Origin: an uncultured bacterium | GTDB taxonomy: Bacteria > Planctomycetota > JAJSAM01 > JAJVHW01 | Direction of reading: 5' to 3' | Assembly (NCBI GenBank): GCA_937996235.1 | Contig: CALKVK010000032.1 | Location: 124,001-188,000, forward strand | DNA length: 64,000 nucleotides | In this document: positions 32,061 to 40,796 of the stretch, piece by piece | How positions within the stretch are numbered: the first letter of the stretch is position 1 | Layout of the letters: every line of letters starts with the position of its first letter | Notes under the pieces: generated by a model | Database searches by the model: none | What the model saw: the letters and a program-made list of their open reading frames with translations, nothing else | What the model was told of the DNA's origin: nothing | Program-made: the position numbers and the translations under genes

Positions 32061-34673
32061 TCAGGGTGCGACGGAGAGTGCGAGCGCGGCGAGCGCGAGC
32101 ACCTCGGCGGTGCGCGCGAGCTTGCGCGGATCCGTCTCGGCCCCGACGCCCAGGCCGCCGTCGTCGCGCAGCATCACGACCGCACGGCCGCGCGCGGCCA
32201 GCGCCTGCACCACCGGTGGGAGCGGCGCGTCCTCGGCGGCCGGCTCGACCCCGAGCGCCACCTGCTGCGCCGCGCGCTGCACGACCCGCGCTCCCGCGTC
32301 GTTCGCGGTCTCCGCGACGCTCCCGGTGGTCGTGCCGCGGTCGCCGACGCGCCCGACGAAGACCACAGCGTGCGCGTCCGCGGACGCCCGCACCGCCGCG
32401 TCGAACGCGGCGCCGCCGTGCGTCGTCCCGCACGCGGCGAGCACGACGACGTCGCGCCCGAGCAGCTCCGCGCGCGACGCGAGCAGCGTCAGCGTCTCCG
32501 CCAGCGTCGCCGCGCCCGTCGCCGCGTCCGGCTCGTCGAGCGCCGCCGCGAGCACGACGGCACCGCCCCCGCCGCCCGCCGGCGCGCGCAGCCGCGCGAC
32601 CACGGAGGCCGTGGCGACGCGCGTGACTTCCCATGCGACGCGCACGGTCACCGGACCCGCCGGCTCCCACGCGCGCGGGACCAGCACCGCCGGGAGCGGC
32701 AGCTCCGCGCCGAGGTCCGGCCGCGGGCCGACCGCCGGGGCGTCCGCGCAGAGGGCCTCGAGCGCGGACGCGTCGCCGCCCGCCGGCCGGACCAGCAGCG
32801 CCGAGCAGCCGCCGGAGCGGGCCAGCGCGGCGACGGTGCGCAGGAACGCGGCGACGTCGGTCGTGGCGGCCGGCACGTCGATCAGCAGCGCGTTGCCGGC
32901 GAGGTCGTCGCCGGGGTCGCGCGCGACGGCGCCGCACGCGACGCCCTCCTCGCGCGTGGCGGGCGACAGGACCAGCGCGCGCGCGCCGCCGACGGGCGTG
33001 CCCGCACGCGAGAGCACGGCGCCCGCGGCGGCGCTGCGCGTCTCGAGCGTCAGCGGGGCGACGTCCACGCGCGCTCCCGTCGCGCGCAGCGCGTCCACGA
33101 GCGCCGTCCGCGCCGCGCGCTCCGCGGGCGACCCGGGCGTGCGGTCGGCGCCGAGTGCGGCGAGCAGCGCCGCGACGCGCTCCGGGTCGGCACCCGACCG
33201 CAGGTCGGGGAGCAGGCGCCGCGAGGTGGCCGCAGCCGCGTCGCCCGTGCCGCGCGCGCGCGGCACGTGGCAGTCGGGGTCGAGCTGGAGGCGCAGCGGC
33301 AGCGAGCGCGCGAGCGTCGAGAACTCCGTCTCGGCCGCGGACGCGTCGACGGAGAACGGCTCGGCGCCGGCGAGCGTGTCGAGCACGAGCGGCACGTGCA
33401 GCCGCTGCGGCGCCGCGCCGGACTGCACGACGGTGCCGACGACGCGCAGCCGCCCGCGGTCCGTCACGAGGCGCACGCGCGCGAGCGACACCTCGGGAGC
33501 GGCCGTCGCGGTGCGCCAGCCGGCGAGCTCGGCGTCGAGGTTGCGCCCGGACGCGTCGCGCAGCGACGTGCGGATGTCGTCCCATCCGGCCTGCGCGCCG
33601 GCGCGCCGCCGCAGCAGCGTGCGCAGGCCCTCGCGGAACGCGTCGTCGCCGAGCTCGCGGCGCAGCGCATGGAACACGAGCGCGCCGCGCGCCGCGGCGT
33701 CGTCCGCGGCCGCCGCGACGCAGCGTTCGCGGAAGCGCCGCGCCGCATCCGGGTCCGCGCCCTCGACGAGCACGTGGTCCGCGAGGTACGCGGCGAGCGG
33801 CGCCGCCCAGCCGGCCGTGCCCTCCTCCGCGACGGCGTCGCCGATCCAGAAGCGGGTGACGGCGCGGCGCAGCGCGGCGTCGTCGGCCGTGCCGCTCAGC
33901 GCGGCGAGGCCGGGGCCGCTCGCCGCCGCACGCGGTCCGTCGAGGACCACGTCCACCGCGCCGAGCGGGCAGCGTCCCAGCCAGTCCTCGAGCGCCGCCG
34001 TGGCCGCCGCGGCGACCTCCGCCGCGCGCGCGGGCTGCGCGGCGGCGTCGCGCGGCGCGAGCACGCGCAGCGGCGTGAGCGTGCCCGCCGCCGCCGTCGC
34101 GCTCCAGGGACCGATCGCGAGGGCGAAGCCGCGCAGCGCGATGCCGGGGCGCAGCTCGACCTCCGCGCCGCCGTCCGCGGTCTCGCGGCGCGCGACGCGA
34201 CCCGGCCCGGCCACGTCGTCCCCGGCGGCGACGAGGACGCGCACGACGCACGCGGCGGGCCCGCCGCCGTCGGCGAGCCACGTGCAGCCGGGCGGGAGCA
34301 CGAGCCCCGGCCACGTCCGCGCGCCGCCCTCGGCCGACGGCGTGCCCGAGTAGCGCAGCAGCAGCGTGGCGCGCTCGCCCGCATCGTCGGGGACGTCCAG
34401 CTTCCACACGGTGCGCCCCTCGAGCTCCGAGACCCGCTCGGGCGCGGCGGCCCGACCGCGCAGCTCGACCGCGTCGAGCGCGAACCCGGCGTCGAGCGCG
34501 AAGAGGAGCTCCCCGCCGCCGCCGGTCCGGAGCACGATCCGGTCGCTGACGGCGAGACCGTCGCCACGGCGGGCGAGGGCGGCGTCGTGCGACTCGATGC
34601 GCGGATCGGCATGCGCCGGGCGGACGAGTGCGACGAGCAGCAGCAGGACGGCGGCGGGGGCGGCGGGGCGCAC
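32061..34673 (-). CDS. exported large protein resembling an M1 peptidase followed by PA/M28 domains, catalytic residues lost
   Basis: The 870-residue product has a signal peptide (about residues 1-23). The first 400 residues follow an M1-aminopeptidase plan (beta N-domain, then a helix region), but where HExxHxWxG is expected it reads RRAVTRFWIGD and where WLNEGFATY is expected it reads WAAPLAAYLAD, so the zinc ligands are absent. A PA-like domain (GNALLIDVP ... GGCSALLVRP ... LPAVLVP) and an M28-like part (AVVLAAALDEPDAATGAATLAETLTLLA, quoted in part) follow; the His, Asp and Glu-Glu metal ligands of M28 are likewise missing. The assignment rests on pattern similarity only. Convergent with the 31114 gene; GTG start without clear ribosome site. 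Confidence 0.6.
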   Translation of the reverse strand: MRPAAPAAVLLLLVALVRPAHADPRIESHDAALARRGDGLAVSDRIVLRTGGGGELLFALDAGFALDAVELRGRAAAPERVSELEGRTVWKLDVPDDAGERATLLLRYSGTPSAEGGARTWPGLVLPPGCTWLADGGGPAACVVRVLVAAGDDVAGPGRVARRETADGGAEVELRPGIALRGFALAIGPWSATAAAGTLTPLRVLAPRDAAAQPARAAEVAAAATAALEDWLGRCPLGAVDVVLDGPRAAASGPGLAALSGTADDAALRRAVTRFWIGDAVAEEGTAGWAAPLAAYLADHVLVEGADPDAARRFRERCVAAAADDAAARGALVFHALRRELGDDAFREGLRTLLRRRAGAQAGWDDIRTSLRDASGRNLDAELAGWRTATAAPEVSLARVRLVTDRGRLRVVGTVVQSGAAPQRLHVPLVLDTLAGAEPFSVDASAAETEFSTLARSLPLRLQLDPDCHVPRARGTGDAAAATSRRLLPDLRSGADPERVAALLAALGADRTPGSPAERAARTALVDALRATGARVDVAPLTLETRSAAAGAVLSRAGTPVGGARALVLSPATREEGVACGAVARDPGDDLAGNALLIDVPAATTDVAAFLRTVAALARSGGCSALLVRPAGGDASALEALCADAPAVGPRPDLGAELPLPAVLVPRAWEPAGPVTVRVAWEVTRVATASVVARLRAPAGGGGGAVVLAAALDEPDAATGAATLAETLTLLASRAELLGRDVVVLAACGTTHGGAAFDAAVRASADAHAVVFVGRVGDRGTTTGSVAETANDAGARVVQRAAQQVALGVEPAAEDAPLPPVVQALAARGRAVVMLRDDGGLGVGAETDPRKLARTAEVLALAALALSVAP

Positions 34674-34801
34674 GGTTCAGGTCGGTGGGGGTCGCGGCCG
34701 ATGGTGGTGTGCCGGGCGCGCGGCGCGCGGCGACCGCGTACCCGTCCGCGTCGGCCGGGTCGCGATCATCGACGCACGCCGCGCCTCCCGGGAGAGGAAA
34801 C

Positions 34802-36088
34802 GTGAACCCGCGCGTCCGGAAGCTCGTCGTGCCGGCGCTGCTCGTCGGCGCCGTCGTCGCCGCGGCGGCGATGTTCGCGGTCCCCGAGGAACAGTCCACG
34901 GACGGGCTGAGCCCCGAGGAGATCCGGCGCATCGACGACTTCGTCGAGCGCTTCCGCCTGGGCCAGCGGCTGCTCGGCAGCGGCCGCGACGCCGACGCCG
35001 AGACCGTGTTCCGCGACCTGCTCGCCGAGGAGCCCGAGGCCGCGGCGGTCCACCACGCGCTCGGCACGCTGCTCCAGTTCCGCGGGCTCGCCGACGAGGC
35101 GACGAAGTCGCTCCTGCGGGCCGCGGAGCTCGCGCCGCTCGACCCGGTCATCCAGCGCGACGCGGGCGCCGACCTCCTGCGCCGGGGGCATCCGGCCGAC
35201 GCCGAGCCCTATCTCTGCCGCGCGCGGAAGCTCTGGCCGACCGAGGTCGAGATCCTCGTCCTGCACGCGACCGTGCTGCGCGCGCTCGGCCGCACGGACG
35301 ACGCGCGTTCGGCGTACCGCGAGGCCGTCAAGCTCTCGCCCGAGTCGGTGGACGCGCGCGTCGGGCTCGCGGCGGTGCTCGTCGAGCGCAAGCCCGAGGA
35401 GGCGCTCGCGCTCGTCGAGAACCTCCCGCACGGCTTCGCCGACGTGGCGCTGGTGCACGGCCTCGCCCTCGAGAACCTCGGCCGCACCGTCGAGGCGCCC
35501 GACCAGTTCCGCACGGCGTACCGCCGCAGCCCGAAGGACGCCGCCGGCGCCGCGATCGTCGCCGAGGCGGCGCGCGCACTGACGCGGCTCGGCGTCGTGG
35601 ACGACGCCGTCGCCGCCTCCGCCCTGTGGTGCGAGCTCGGCGGCACGCCGCCCGCCCTCGAGCCGACGCTCGAGCTCGCGCAGGGGCTCGTCGCGGGCGG
35701 GCGCCGCGCGGAGGCGCTGCTCGCGTTCCGGCAGGCGCGCATGGGCGACGCGTCCACACAGACCGTCCACCGCGCGTTCCTCGCGCAGGCGACGCTGCGG
35801 CTCCGCGCAGGCGAAGCGGAGCCCGGTCGCGCCGACCTCGAGCGACTCGCCGACTCGGAGGCGGAGTCCCCCGAGCGCGCCGTCGCGCGCCGCGCGCTCG
35901 GCCGCTGCGACGACGACGCGCTCGCCGACGCGCTCGGCAAGGCCCCCGAGCGCCGCAACGACGCCGCGTTCGCGCGCTACCTGGCCGCGCTCCTCGCGGC
36001 CGACGCGACCGCGGCGGAGGAGGCGGCGCGCGAGGTGGGCGCAGCGTCCGCGCCGGTCGGCGAGTTCCCCGCGCTCCTCGTCCGCTGA
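34802..36088 (+). CDS. membrane-anchored TPR protein
   Basis: A 428-residue product with an N-terminal transmembrane helix (about residues 6-27) followed by a chain of about nine TPR or TPR-like units (for example AAVHHALGTLLQFRGLADEA, LHATVLRALGRTDDARSAYREA, ALVHGLALENLGR in variant form). TPRs of this kind mediate protein contacts in the periplasm. The GTG at 34802 has GGGAGAGGAAA before it. It sits 90 bp upstream of the Ser/Thr kinase gene, which has its own promoter. Confidence 0.8.
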   Translation: MNPRVRKLVVPALLVGAVVAAAAMFAVPEEQSTDGLSPEEIRRIDDFVERFRLGQRLLGSGRDADAETVFRDLLAEEPEAAAVHHALGTLLQFRGLADEATKSLLRAAELAPLDPVIQRDAGADLLRRGHPADAEPYLCRARKLWPTEVEILVLHATVLRALGRTDDARSAYREAVKLSPESVDARVGLAAVLVERKPEEALALVENLPHGFADVALVHGLALENLGRTVEAPDQFRTAYRRSPKDAAGAAIVAEAARALTRLGVVDDAVAASALWCELGGTPPALEPTLELAQGLVAGGRRAEALLAFRQARMGDASTQTVHRAFLAQATLRLRAGEAEPGRADLERLADSEAESPERAVARRALGRCDDDALADALGKAPERRNDAAFARYLAALLAADATAAEEAAREVGAASAPVGEFPALLVR

Positions 36089-36163
36089 CGCCGCGCTGAG
36101 CCCGGCGCACGCTCCGCCGCGGCGAGCGGCGCCCTCGTGCGCGCCACGTGGGGCGCGACTCAG

Positions 36164-36169
36164 TACACT
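36164..36169 (+). promoter_or_regulatory. -10-like element (TACACT) of the kinase gene
   Basis: TACACT lies 9 nt upstream of the ATG at 36179 with no ribosome site between, so the transcript is leaderless or nearly so. Confidence 0.45.
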
Positions 36170-36178
36170 CCCGCCCGC

Positions 36179-37021
36179 ATGGACGCGCGGATCGCCGACC
36201 GGTACGAGGTCCTGGGACGCCTGGGTGAGGGCGTGCTCGGCGAGGTGGTGCGCGTCCGCGACCTGCGCGACGGGTCGGTGAAGGCGCTGAAGCTGCTGAA
36301 GCCGCGCGCGACGCCCTCCAACGCCGTGGCGCGCTTCGAGCGCGAGTTCCGCGTCATCAAGGCGCTCGCGCACCCGAACATCATCCGCGTCTTCGACTCG
36401 GGCGTGCACGGGGACCCCGCGGAGGGCCGGCCGTACTTCTCCATGGAGCTGCTCGACGGCTCCGACCTCGCGGCCTGGCGGCTCGCGCACCGGCCGGCGG
36501 AGGACGCCGCCGGGTTCGCGGTCTACGCGGCGCAGCTCGCGTACGTCGGTCACCAGATCGCCGACGCGCTCGCCGCCGTGCATGGCGCGGGCATCGTCCA
36601 CCGCGACCTGAAGCCCGCGAACGTGTTCGTCCGCGACGGGCGCCACCCGCGCATCAAGCTGCTCGACTTCGGCCACGCGCGCGACGACGACGGCGCCGAC
36701 CTGACGCGCACGGGGACGGTCCTCGGCACCGCGACGTACATGGCCCCCGAGCAGGCGACCGGCGCCGCGCCGGCGCCGTCGGCCGACGTGTACGCGCTCG
36801 GCTGCGTCCTGTTCGAGGCGCTCGCCGGCCGCCCGCCGTTCGAGGCGCCGACCGTGCTCGACATGCTCCTCGCCCACGTGCAGCGCGCGGCGCCGCCGCT
36901 CGCGGACGAGGAGCCTCGCACGCCGCCCGAGTTCGCAGCGGTCGTGCACCGCCTCCTCGCGAAGGACCCGGCCGCGCGCCCGAGCGCCGCGGAGGCCTGC
37001 GCGGAGCTGGCCGTCCTGTGA
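36179..37021 (+). CDS. Hanks-type serine/threonine protein kinase
   Basis: A 280-residue soluble kinase domain with no membrane anchor or sensor tail. Visible: glycine loop GRLGEGVLGEV (13-23; the second Gly region is changed to VLGE), Lys K38 in VKALKLL, catalytic loop HRDLKPAN (141-148), DFG (163-165), and the APEQ activation-segment end. All catalytic residues are present, so it should be active. Its stop overlaps the M1 aminopeptidase start by four bases (GTGA, 37018-37021), which ties their production together. Confidence 0.95.
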   Translation: MDARIADRYEVLGRLGEGVLGEVVRVRDLRDGSVKALKLLKPRATPSNAVARFEREFRVIKALAHPNIIRVFDSGVHGDPAEGRPYFSMELLDGSDLAAWRLAHRPAEDAAGFAVYAAQLAYVGHQIADALAAVHGAGIVHRDLKPANVFVRDGRHPRIKLLDFGHARDDDGADLTRTGTVLGTATYMAPEQATGAAPAPSADVYALGCVLFEALAGRPPFEAPTVLDMLLAHVQRAAPPLADEEPRTPPEFAAVVHRLLAKDPAARPSAAEACAELAVL

Positions 37022-39747
37022 CCGCGCGATGCGTGCGCGCGCTGCGGCGCGCCGCGGCCCTCGTCGCCGCCGTCGCCCTGGGCGCGTGCGCCCACACCGC
37101 GCACCGGGACCCGGGCGCCGTCGCCGGACGCATCGTGTCCGGGTTCCCGGCGCGTGCGGAGCCCGACCCCGCGCGCCCCTTCGACGACCGCGTACCGGCC
37201 GCTCCGGCGAAGACGCCGCACCCGTACACGGCGTGGCCCTTCGACGTGCAGCACTACGACATCGAGGTCGCGCCCGACTTCGAGCGCGAGACGCTGACGG
37301 GACGCGTGACGATCACCGTCGACGACGCCGCGGACGGCCTCGCCGAGCTGCCGCTCGACGCCGTCGGGATGCAGGTGCGGCGCGTGGTCGACGCGACCGG
37401 CGCCGCCGTGGCGTTCGCGTACGACGGCGACGTGCTGCGCATCGCGCTCCCCGGCGGCACGCGCACCGGGACGCGGCGCGTGTTCGTCGTCGAGTACGCG
37501 ACGCGGCCGCGCGCGGGCGTGCACTTCCTGCGTCCGCCGCAGGGCGCCCCCGAGTGGGGCCGGCAGGCCTGGACGCAGGGCGAGGCGGAGGACACGCGGC
37601 ACTGGCTGCCCTGCCACGACGCGCCCGACGACCGTGCGACGCACACGCTCTCGGTGGAGGTGCCCACCGGGATGCTCGTGCAGGCGGCGGGAGTGCAGCA
37701 GGGGGTCGTGGAGCGCGGCGCGCGGACGACGTGGACCTGGTCCATGGCGACTCCGCACGTGTCCTACCTCACGACGTTCGTCGCGGGCGATCTCGTGCGC
37801 CGCGAGCTCGCGGGCGGCCCCGTCCCGCTCACGGTCGTGGCCACGCCGCAGCAGGTCGACTTCGCCGCGACGAGCCTGCGCCGCACCGGCGAGATCCTCG
37901 ACGTGCTCGGCACGTGGACCGGTCGTCCGTACCCGTACCCCGCGTACGCGCAGTGCTGCGTGCGCGACTTCGTGTTCGGCGGCATGGAGAACATCAGCGC
38001 GACCACGCTGACCGACCGCACCGTGCACCCGCCCGGCTGGGAGCCGCTCGCGTCGAGCGACGGGCTCGTCGCACACGAGGCGGCGCACCAGTGGTTCGGC
38101 GACCTCGTCACGTGCCGCGACTGGTCGCACGCGTGGCTGAACGAGGGCTTCGCGACCTACGCCGCACTCGTCTGGGAGGAGCACGACGAGGGCCGCGACG
38201 CGTTCCTCGCCGACGTCCGCGGCCTCCTGGACGGGGCGCTCGGCGCGGCGGAGCGCTCGCGCCGGCCGGTCGTCTCCGACGTCTACGCCGAGCCGTTCGA
38301 CCTCTTCTTCGACGGCCACGCCTACGGCGGCGCGGCGGCGCGTCTGCAGGCGCTGCGCGTGCAGCTCGGCGACACGCGCTTCGTCCGCGCGGTGCAGCAC
38401 TACGTCGCGACCTGCGCGGGGACGGTCGTCACCACCGACGACTTCGCGCGCTGCGTCTCCGAGTCGGCGGGGGAGGACCTCGGCTGGTTCTTCGACCAGT
38501 GGTTCCGGCAGCCCGGCCGGCCGCGCCTGCGCGTGCGCTGGGAGTGGGACGAGGCCGCGTCCGCGCTGCGCGTCGCCGTGGCGCAGACGCACGACGAGCC
38601 GGGCTTCCCGGCGGTCTACCGCCTGCCGCTCGACCTCGAGTGCGACCTGCGCGACGGCAGCGTGGAGCGCACGCGCCTCGACCTCGACGCGCGCGAGCAG
38701 ACGTTCAGCGTGCGCCTGCCGTCGGCGCCGCGGCTCGTGCGCATCGACCCGGAGCGCGGCCTGCTCGCGCGGCTCGACCTCGAACGGCCCCCGGCCGACT
38801 GGGCGGCGCTCGCCGCGCTCGACCCGTCGCCCGCCGGCCGGCTGGACGCGCTCGACGCGCTGACCCGGATCGCGCGCGACGGCAAGGCCGCCGACGCGGA
38901 CCGGCGCGCGGCGCGCGAGGCCCTGCTGCGTGCCGGCCGCGACGACCCGCGCCACGAGATCCGCCGCGCGGTGGTCGGCCACCTGCGGGCCGTCCACGAC
39001 GACGCCGCGCGCGACGCGCTCGTCGCGTGTCTCGCGTCCGACGCGGACGTGCGCGTGCGCGACGCCGCGGCCGACGCGCTCGGCGACTGGACGGGCGACG
39101 CCGTCGTGTGCGACGCGCTCTCCGCGGAGGCGCTCCCCGCCACGCCGTTCGGGGCGACGCTGCTGCGCGCGATGGCGCGGGCGCGCGCCCCCGGAGCCCG
39201 CGCCCGCCTCGTCGCGGCCCTCGACGCGCCGTCGTGGCAGTCGCGTCTCCGCGGTGCCGCGCTCGAGGGCTTCGCGGACCTCGGCGACGAGACCGCCTTC
39301 CCGCTGCTCGCGGCGGCTGCCGCCGCGGGCGCCGATCCGTGGACCCGCGACGAGGCGCTCTCCGCCCTCGGCCGCATGGGACGCGGGCGCCCCGACTGGA
39401 CCGCCGCGGTCGTCCCGCACGTGTTCGACGAGCGCCGCGCCGTGCGTCAGGCCGCCGCGAACGCGCTCGGAGAGCTCGAGGACGCGGGCGCCGTCCCCGC
39501 GCTGATGGCCGCGTACGAGCGCGAGCCGTGGGCGGGGACGCGCCGCGCGCTGCGCGAGGCGGTCCTGCGCTGCCGGCGGGCGGCGGTCGAGGCCGGGGCG
39601 CCCGTCACGCTCGGTGCGGCCGAGGCGCTGCGGCTCCGTGCGGAGCACGCGGCGGCCCGCGACGCCGGCGACACCGCGCGGGCCGCCGAGCTCGAGCGCG
39701 CGCTGGAGCGCCTCGGCGTCGCGCCGACGCCCGCGCCGAAGCGCTGA
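37018..39747 (+). CDS. M1 family zinc aminopeptidase lipoprotein with C-terminal HEAT repeats
   Basis: A 909-residue protein. LGAC (C24) is a lipobox. The M1 core spans residues about 60-510: the substrate-binding GGMEN (321-325), zinc site H353-E354-A-A-H357 with third ligand E376 in NEGFATY, and a C-terminal catalytic subdomain. Residues about 615-850 are HEAT-like repeats (alternating amphipathic helices with DVRVRDAAADALGDW and AVRQAAANALGELED). The zinc and substrate-binding residues are all present, unlike the 32061 gene. It should cleave N-terminal amino acids from peptides at the envelope. Translationally linked to the kinase gene by a 4-bp overlap. Confidence 0.93.
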   Translation: MTARCVRALRRAAALVAAVALGACAHTAHRDPGAVAGRIVSGFPARAEPDPARPFDDRVPAAPAKTPHPYTAWPFDVQHYDIEVAPDFERETLTGRVTITVDDAADGLAELPLDAVGMQVRRVVDATGAAVAFAYDGDVLRIALPGGTRTGTRRVFVVEYATRPRAGVHFLRPPQGAPEWGRQAWTQGEAEDTRHWLPCHDAPDDRATHTLSVEVPTGMLVQAAGVQQGVVERGARTTWTWSMATPHVSYLTTFVAGDLVRRELAGGPVPLTVVATPQQVDFAATSLRRTGEILDVLGTWTGRPYPYPAYAQCCVRDFVFGGMENISATTLTDRTVHPPGWEPLASSDGLVAHEAAHQWFGDLVTCRDWSHAWLNEGFATYAALVWEEHDEGRDAFLADVRGLLDGALGAAERSRRPVVSDVYAEPFDLFFDGHAYGGAAARLQALRVQLGDTRFVRAVQHYVATCAGTVVTTDDFARCVSESAGEDLGWFFDQWFRQPGRPRLRVRWEWDEAASALRVAVAQTHDEPGFPAVYRLPLDLECDLRDGSVERTRLDLDAREQTFSVRLPSAPRLVRIDPERGLLARLDLERPPADWAALAALDPSPAGRLDALDALTRIARDGKAADADRRAAREALLRAGRDDPRHEIRRAVVGHLRAVHDDAARDALVACLASDADVRVRDAAADALGDWTGDAVVCDALSAEALPATPFGATLLRAMARARAPGARARLVAALDAPSWQSRLRGAALEGFADLGDETAFPLLAAAAAAGADPWTRDEALSALGRMGRGRPDWTAAVVPHVFDERRAVRQAAANALGELEDAGAVPALMAAYEREPWAGTRRALREAVLRCRRAAVEAGAPVTLGAAEALRLRAEHAAARDAGDTARAAELERALERLGVAPTPAPKR

Positions 39748-39945
39748 GCGCGGGTTCCCGCTCTCGTTTCGAGGCGTTCGAGCGCACGTGCGCGTTCTCG
39801 ATCCGAGAAACGCGCCGTGTGCTCGCGGACGCGGCGCTGCCCGTCCGAAGAGACGCGTGCAGCCGGCGCCCCCGGGTGCCCGACAGGCCGCGTGTGCGGC
39901 CGGGGCCCCGGGTGGCGACCGGGGGGCCGGAACCCGGCGCACCCC
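39748..39945 (+). other. palindrome-rich spacer after the M1 gene
   Basis: Contains four short inverted repeats in a row: GCGGG-TT-CCCGC (39750-39761, 2 bp after the stop), CTCG-TTT-CGAG (39763-39773), the 12-bp palindrome GCGCACGTGCGC (39782-39793) and TTCTCG-ATC-CGAGAA (39795-39809). The first is a probable terminator. The remainder is GC-rich with no gene that I can support before the small ORF at 39946. Confidence 0.45.
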
Positions 39946-40158
39946 GTGAAGCGACTCGCAGCGATCGTCGTGCTGACCGCCCTCTGTGCCGTCCTCGGCT
40001 CGGGCGTCGTGCACCTCGTGCGGGTCGACGGACAGGGCGACGTGCGCCTGGCGCCGCGCATCGACGAGGACGCGCTGCGCTGGTGGACGGGCCGCGCGCA
40101 CGACGCGATCGACTGCGCGCGCCGCACCTCGGAACCGGTTCCCCGGACGCAGCGCTGA
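39946..40158 (+). CDS. putative small membrane-anchored protein
   Basis: A 70-residue ORF starting with GTG: Lys-Arg then one hydrophobic helix (about residues 4-24) and a polar tail with one Cys and several Arg. The charge-then-hydrophobic start looks like a real signal anchor, but there is no ribosome site, no TAnnnT element close by and no family match, so coding status is uncertain. Confidence 0.35.
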   Translation: MKRLAAIVVLTALCAVLGSGVVHLVRVDGQGDVRLAPRIDEDALRWWTGRAHDAIDCARRTSEPVPRTQR

Positions 40159-40253
40159 GGCCTCGCCGGCCGCCGCGCGCGCACGACGCGGCGCGGCGCC
40201 GTGCCGCGTGTCACGCGACGCGCGCGACGAGCGCGCCACCGAGCCGAATTCCG

Positions 40254-40283
40254 TTGGCCGCCCGGCGAGTTCAGAACTAGGTT
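40254..40283 (+). promoter_or_regulatory. promoter of the nuo operon
   Basis: TTGGCC (40254-40259) and TAGGTT (40278-40283) with an 18-bp spacer, in a stretch that is visibly richer in A/T than its surroundings. The next gene is nuoA, about 66 nt downstream. No other likely -10 sequence is found between here and nuoA. Confidence 0.55.
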
Positions 40284-40292
40284 GCGCCCTTC

Positions 40293-40322
40293 GTCCGCCC
40301 GCGCGGACACCTTCGCCGAAGG
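40293..40322 (+). promoter_or_regulatory. two hairpins in the nuo leader
   Basis: GTCCGC-CCGC-GCGGAC (40293-40308) and CCTTCG-C-CGAAGG (40310-40322) are perfect inverted repeats side by side in the predicted nuo mRNA leader, before the nuoA start. They could affect mRNA stability or regulation. Confidence 0.35.
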
Positions 40323-40349
40323 GCCCCCTCCGAGCGCTCCCGGCCGACG

Positions 40350-40796
40350 GTGCAGCCACGCGCGGCGACGGTCATCCCGGTCCCCACCCAGCGCGACGAC
40401 GTGGCCAACGACTACCTGCCGGTGCTCTTCATGCTCGGCTTCGGCGTGCTCTTCGCCGGAGGCGCGCTCGGCGCGTCGTGGCTGCTCGGGCAGCGCGGGC
40501 GCCAGAACAAGGTGAAGAACACGCCGTACGAGTGCGGCATGCCGATCCGCTCGGAGGCCCACTCGCGCTTCAGCGTGAAGTTCTTCATCGTCGCGATGCT
40601 CTTCATCCTGTTCGACGTCGAGGTGGTGTTCATGTTCCCGTGGGTGGTGTCCTACGGGAGCGGCGACGTCGCACGGGCGTCGTTCCCCGGGACGGCGGTG
40701 CTCCTGGCCGAGGCCGCCGTGTTCCTGGCCGTCCTGTTCCTCGGCTGGGTCTACGTCGTGAAGAAGGGAGTGCTCGAGTGGCACAAGGAAAGCTGA
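40350..40796 (+). CDS. nuoA: NADH:quinone oxidoreductase subunit A
   Basis: Membrane-arm subunit with three transmembrane helices. The 148-residue product shows the family's YECGMP loop (in NTPYECGMP, the Cys that closes the quinone access loop), FSVKFFIVAMLFILFDVEVVF and the last helix. GTG at 40350 gives 148 residues; an in-frame GTG at 40401 would give 131, and neither has a clear ribosome site. Its 3' end overlaps nuoB by 19 bp. First gene of the nuo operon. Confidence 0.93.
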   Translation: MQPRAATVIPVPTQRDDVANDYLPVLFMLGFGVLFAGGALGASWLLGQRGRQNKVKNTPYECGMPIRSEAHSRFSVKFFIVAMLFILFDVEVVFMFPWVVSYGSGDVARASFPGTAVLLAEAAVFLAVLFLGWVYVVKKGVLEWHKES

